This document shows positions 60,599 through 64,000 of a stretch of DNA of 64,000 bases, one piece after another. A program made the translations under genes and the position numbers. The stretch's first letter is position 1. Each line of letters opens with the position of its first letter. The DNA is taken from the NCBI GenBank assembly GCA_019114005.1, contig DXGH01000051.1, forward strand, positions 20,853 through 84,852, in the 5' to 3' direction. The notes beneath the pieces are model-generated. The model worked only from the letters and a program-made list of their open reading frames with translations, did no database searches and was not told the DNA's origin. This DNA comes from Candidatus Acetatifactor stercoripullorum (GTDB lineage: Bacteria > Bacillota > Clostridia > Lachnospirales > Lachnospiraceae).

Positions 60599-61759
60599 AT
60601 GAAAACGCAGGATGACGTTTTGCAGCAGCTTCCGGTATCCGGTGACATGGAGGAAAAGCTGCAGGCGCTGGTAAATGATTACACCACCAGAAAGCAGCAG
60701 TCCCTGATGCAGATGAAGCGGGGGCTTTTAAGCAAAGAGGATTTTCTGAAGGAGGCCTCGGAACACATAGCGGCCTATTATTCCACGCCGGGAGGCGATA
60801 AAGAGCTGCTGGGGCTGTTTGAACAGTATATTTTCGGCTATTCCAGATTGTCGCCGCTGATAGACGACAGTACCATATCGGATATCCGCGTGGTAAGCTT
60901 TGATCAGATCCGCATCAAACGAGAGGGAAAACGGCAGGATGCCGGAATCGCATTTCAAAGCCCCAAGGAGTACAGGCAGTTTATTGATTATGTGGCCACC
61001 AGAAACCAAGTGAATGTGTCCAATCTCAACGCCATACAAAGGTTTACAGACACGGAAAGCCATCCGGATTTTATTCTGAGATTTACGCTTTCCATGCCTC
61101 TTGTAAATACCTGTAAGGAACCCTATCTCTGCATTCGCAAAATTCCAAAAAATTTTCCACAGATGAAAGAATTGATTGAAAAAGATATGCTGGATTTGGA
61201 GACGGCGCAGCTTTTGATTCAAAGATTCCGAAAAAGCTCAACCTTAATCTGCGGCGGAAATTCTTCAGGGAAGACCACGCTGTTAAATGCACTGAAGGAG
61301 ACCCTGCCGGATGATCTGGCGGTGCTTGTGACCCAGCAGGCAGATGAGCTGACCACGAAATTCCACCCGGATATGATGTTTCTCCATTCCCTTCCCGGAA
61401 CAGGGGAAAGTCAGGTGAGCTATGACTTGAAGCATATCAGCATTGCGGGTCTGACCATGGATGTGGATTTTTTTATCATCGGGGAGGTGAAGGGAGCGGA
61501 GGCCCTTTATCTTTTGAATGCAGCCTATACAGGGCAGATATGCGCGGCCACCATTCATGCGCCTTCTGCGGACCGGGCGCCGGACAAGCTGGTGGATTAT
61601 GCCATGTATGACAGTCGCTATTCCAGAGATGAATTGATGAAGATGCTGGACTGCTTTCAGACGCTGATTTTTATGGAGCACTACAAGGTAATGGAGATTT
61701 TTCATTGTAAGGGCTGGGACGAGGAAAAAAGAAAACTAATTTTTGAAAGGATTTTATGA
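60599..61759 (+). CDS. cpaF: CpaF/TadA-type pilus assembly ATPase
   Basis: A 386-residue secretion ATPase that powers Tad pilus assembly at the membrane. Walker A GGNSSGKTTLLNAL is at about residue 219, with IIGEVKGAEALYLLNAAYTG (Walker B region) and CAATIHAPSADRAPDKLVDY (His box) following; the N-terminal domain precedes. GGGGAGG before ATG 60599 gives the start. It heads a run of tad-like genes, without the CpaB, CpaE or prepilin peptidase genes nearby in the window. Confidence 0.9.
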   Translation: MKTQDDVLQQLPVSGDMEEKLQALVNDYTTRKQQSLMQMKRGLLSKEDFLKEASEHIAAYYSTPGGDKELLGLFEQYIFGYSRLSPLIDDSTISDIRVVSFDQIRIKREGKRQDAGIAFQSPKEYRQFIDYVATRNQVNVSNLNAIQRFTDTESHPDFILRFTLSMPLVNTCKEPYLCIRKIPKNFPQMKELIEKDMLDLETAQLLIQRFRKSSTLICGGNSSGKTTLLNALKETLPDDLAVLVTQQADELTTKFHPDMMFLHSLPGTGESQVSYDLKHISIAGLTMDVDFFIIGEVKGAEALYLLNAAYTGQICAATIHAPSADRAPDKLVDYAMYDSRYSRDELMKMLDCFQTLIFMEHYKVMEIFHCKGWDEEKRKLIFERIL

Positions 61760-61765
61760 CAGGTC

Positions 61766-62698
61766 ATGGGTGTGAGAAGCATTATTTTCGGCTGTATTTT
61801 TCTGGGGTTTTACCTGCTTTTCCGGAGGATACGCTGGCTGGAGGAAATCACTGCATTTCTGCAGAAAACGCAAAACGGCATGGAGGAGGCGGCAAGGAAA
61901 CGAAGCCTGCTAAACAGGCGTAATCTTCTGCAGATACACAAGGAGTATTCCTTTCTGCTCCTGCTGGAGCGCCAGTTAAGCTATGCGGGACTAAACGGAC
62001 ATTTCCCCTTTTACTGCGTAGAAATATGGATTGTCTGCAATGTGACAGTCCTGGCGGGGGTGTTCCTGGCAGGCTTTCTTTTATCCGGGGGCGTGGCGGC
62101 AGCGGCGGCCGTGGCCACTGCCTTAGGAGGAGAGTATTTGTTTTTTAAGCTTCGCAGAGCAAGGGCCATGCGGTCCGTAAATGATAATCTCATGAAATTT
62201 CTTGATTTTCTAGGTAATTACAGTATCACAGCCGGAGAAGTCACCGGCATTCTCAATCAGGTGAGCAAATATATGGATGAACCCTTAAGAAGCGCGCTGG
62301 ACCAGTGCTATTATGAGGCACAGATCACGGGAGATGCGGGACTTGCCCTTTTATCCATGGCGGAAAAAATAGAGCACCCTAAATTTAAGGAGCTTGCCAG
62401 GAATCTGGAGATCAGCATCCGATACTGCGCTGATTTTACGGCCCTTGTGCAAAGCAGCCGGAAAAATATCAGGGAATATCTTCGGAATGTGGAAGAACAA
62501 AAGAGCATGCTGCGGGAAGGAATGTTGAACATGCTGCTTTTGCTTGCCATGTCCGGGGCTGTGCTTCTTATGGCGGACAGCCTGATTGAGGCCTCTGTCT
62601 GGGAAATTCTATTTCATACACTGCCAGGCAGAGCAGCCCTTGGGATTCTGGCTGTGGTTGTGCTGCTGTTTCTGGGGAAAATCAACAGGATACATTAA
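61766..62698 (+). CDS. TadB-like pilus inner-membrane platform protein
   Basis: A 310-residue GspF/TadB-type protein. An N-terminal hydrophobic segment, two further ones near residues 85-130 and a C-terminal pair (NMLLLLAMSGAVLLMADSLIE and ALGILAVVVLLFLG) flank a cytoplasmic GspF domain (FLDFLGNYSITAGEVTGILNQVSKY). It follows the ATPase by 6 nt. The N-terminal part is more divergent than usual. Confidence 0.8.
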   Translation: MGVRSIIFGCIFLGFYLLFRRIRWLEEITAFLQKTQNGMEEAARKRSLLNRRNLLQIHKEYSFLLLLERQLSYAGLNGHFPFYCVEIWIVCNVTVLAGVFLAGFLLSGGVAAAAAVATALGGEYLFFKLRRARAMRSVNDNLMKFLDFLGNYSITAGEVTGILNQVSKYMDEPLRSALDQCYYEAQITGDAGLALLSMAEKIEHPKFKELARNLEISIRYCADFTALVQSSRKNIREYLRNVEEQKSMLREGMLNMLLLLAMSGAVLLMADSLIEASVWEILFHTLPGRAALGILAVVVLLFLGKINRIH

Positions 62699-62715
62699 AG
62701 AATAAAACGTTTGGA

Positions 62716-63573
62716 ATGGAAAGGAGAAAAACTTTGGGAGAAGCACAGCTGAAAATATGGCTTGCGGTTTTGCCTGCCGCAGCCTCGGTACTTTTGTTTA
62801 TGCTTTTGATATCACTGCAGGCGGCTTTCCGCCCAAGACGTTTGATTCTGAAGGCATACGAGGAGCTGTCCGGATTTTTAAAGGTCAGGGGACAGGAAAT
62901 GGCATGGTATCAGACAAGCGGCGCGTGGCTGCAGAAAAACGGAGCTTCCTTTCACTTTGGCAGATGGATGAATCCGGTATGCTTTCTGGCGGTGAGGACG
63001 GTGGCGGCCGCCATAGGACTGGGAGCTTTTCTTAGAATTTCATGGGCTGCAGGAGTGCTGGCTGGGGGATTTTTGTTTTTTCTTCCGGGGCTGTTGCTTG
63101 TCTGGCAGAACAAAAAGGACAATGAGAGGATGCTTCCTGAGCTGCGGCTGGTTTATAACGCGCTGGAAATTCAAATAAAGGCCGGAGTCTATGTGACTGA
63201 CGCGCTGGCGGAATGCTATGGAAGTGTTGGAGAGAGGAGACTGCGTCAGGCATTTTTGGACCTTACCGGAGATATTGTGATGAAAGCGGACATATACGAA
63301 GCTCTGGAACGGTTTCAGGAAAAATTCGACAACCGTTATGTGGATTCTCTGTGTATCACCGTGCTGCAGGCATTGGAATCGGGGCAGGCTGTGGAGCTTT
63401 TGCGTGATATCGGAGAGCAGGTTAAGGATATGGAGACCATGGTATTGGAGCGCAAAAAAGCTTCCCTGGACAGAAGCATGACCTTTTATCAGCTGGGAGT
63501 GCTGACTGCGGCGCTGGGGGTGGCTCTCTATGCCTGTGTCATGGATATGTTTGCAGCGGCTGCAGGATTTTAA
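62716..63573 (+). CDS. TadC-like pilus inner-membrane platform protein
   Basis: A 280-285-residue second GspF-domain protein, with LPELRLVYNALEIQIKAGVYVTDAL and SLCITVLQALESGQAVELLRDIGEQV as the conserved core and hydrophobic segments at both ends. AAGGAG lies inside the long frame, 8 nt before an in-frame TTG at 62734, which is a more likely start than ATG 62716. TadB and TadC normally pair to form the pilus platform. Confidence 0.78.
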   Translation: MERRKTLGEAQLKIWLAVLPAAASVLLFMLLISLQAAFRPRRLILKAYEELSGFLKVRGQEMAWYQTSGAWLQKNGASFHFGRWMNPVCFLAVRTVAAAIGLGAFLRISWAAGVLAGGFLFFLPGLLLVWQNKKDNERMLPELRLVYNALEIQIKAGVYVTDALAECYGSVGERRLRQAFLDLTGDIVMKADIYEALERFQEKFDNRYVDSLCITVLQALESGQAVELLRDIGEQVKDMETMVLERKKASLDRSMTFYQLGVLTAALGVALYACVMDMFAAAAGF

Positions 63574-63610
63574 ATGGAGCCGGACAAAAGAAAAAGGAAA
63601 GGAAGGTTTT

Positions 63611-63859
63611 ATGATGGAAACTGGAAAAAGGAGACAAATTGCAGTTTATGTAAAAGAAATGCTTTCAAAAGGATGGGAGCGCGTAACGGGAAGAGCCCTT
63701 CAAAAGGAGGATGGGATCGACGGAATCCTTGTGACGGTTGGATTGTGCATCATAGCGCTTTTGCTCTGTGTGGTAATGAAGGACAGTCTGAAGGTATTTA
63801 TAGAGACTATCGTATCGTCCCTGACAACAGAGGCGCAGAATATTCTTACAGGAGTATAG
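63611..63859 (+). CDS. small pilin-like protein of the Tad locus
   Basis: An 82-residue protein with a basic N-terminus, the segment QKEDGIDGILVTVGLCIIAL beginning a single hydrophobic helix, and a short polar tail ending TEAQNILTGV. Size, helix position and locus fit a Flp-type pilin, though the usual G/E-F-x5-E processing site is not clear. AAGGAAGG precedes ATG 63611. It follows the TadC-like gene by 37 nt. Confidence 0.6.
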   Translation: MMETGKRRQIAVYVKEMLSKGWERVTGRALQKEDGIDGILVTVGLCIIALLLCVVMKDSLKVFIETIVSSLTTEAQNILTGV

Positions 63860-64000
63860 CACAGGAGAAAAATAGTGTGAAAGAAAGTAGAGGAAAACCG
63901 TAAATTGGCACACTTGAATAAGCTGTCTAAAGCAGGCAACTTTTTGAAGTGTTATAGAGTTAGGAAATTAGGTCAGGAAGCTAATGGTTCATCAGGAGGA
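63860..64000 (+). other. window end, no confident gene
   Basis: No complete gene. AGGAGGA at 63994-64000 is a strong ribosome site, so the next gene of the Tad operon probably starts just beyond the window. Confidence 0.4.

Noticed and set aside
1..64000. CRISPR arrays, rRNA, tRNA, transposases, phage genes
   Set aside because: No regularly spaced repeats, rRNA or tRNA-like cloverleaf, or recombinase/transposase motifs were noticed anywhere in the window by eye.

Overview
The window reads as chromosomal DNA of an anaerobic, low-to-mid GC Firmicute, most likely a gut Lachnospiraceae-type Clostridium (inference). Supporting signs are strong AGGAGG-type ribosome binding sites, sigma-A promoters with 17-nt spacers, a CIRCE heat-shock operator, YesM/YesN two-component and LplABC-type sugar transport genes, a DUF4867/fucose-isomerase-family cluster, and many MATE pumps and GH51/GH13 sugar enzymes. 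No rRNA, tRNA, CRISPR array, phage or transposase gene was seen.

Layout. 0.1-5.3 kb: a zinc-finger-less DnaJ-like co-chaperone, a maltose/galactoside O-acetyltransferase, two HD-domain hydrolases, a DUF1266 protein, a decayed tam methyltransferase and an AraC regulator. 5.4-8.0 kb: an ogt DNA repair gene, then an AT-rich patch with a broken P-loop kinase, two tiny membrane proteins each followed by copies of the same short repeat, and about 700 bp without a gene. 8.0-12.7 kb: tandem Hsp20 genes behind a CIRCE element, an OmpR-type two-component system, a double-PepSY membrane protein and an LspA-like peptidase. 12.8-18.0 kb (minus): an operon of two NCS2 nucleobase permeases, aroA and an unusual carbamate kinase. 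18.2-22.2 kb: cysK-metNIQ-rrf2, a sulfur amino acid operon. 22.2-25.2 kb: a P1B metal ATPase with a divergent TetR regulator and a broken arsC. 25.2-31.4 kb: a tocopherol-cyclase-like protein, then a LacI regulator divergent from xylulokinase, DUF4867 and an L-fucose/arabinose isomerase-family protein, with two matching operator-like sites.

35.2-52.6 kb looks like one coherent sugar-ester utilisation regulon: a YesM/YesN two-component system, a minus-strand operon (two ABC permeases, GH13_18 sucrose phosphorylase, two serine esterases, a deacetylase) and a divergent plus-strand operon (solute-binding lipoprotein, MFS carrier, beta-lactamase-fold hydrolase, depolymerase-like esterase with an extra C-terminal domain, EstA-type esterase and a catalytically dead esterase paralogue). 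The 299-bp gap between the two operons holds two mirror-image pairs of AraC-type direct repeats, each at the same distance from its own -10 box. This locus is the best candidate for an undescribed system; an acylated sucrose-like glycoside is the inferred substrate.

52.6-57.7 kb: an Amt-PII fusion with a hairpin directly at its promoter, a GH51 arabinofuranosidase, and a MATE pump with a terminator-like hairpin in its leader. 57.7-60.5 kb holds dispersed palindromic repeats, a roughly 145-bp inverted repeat and two very small membrane proteins missed by ordinary ORF length cut-offs. 60.6-64.0 kb: the start of a Tad-like pilus locus (CpaF, TadB, TadC, pilin-like protein) that runs off the window.
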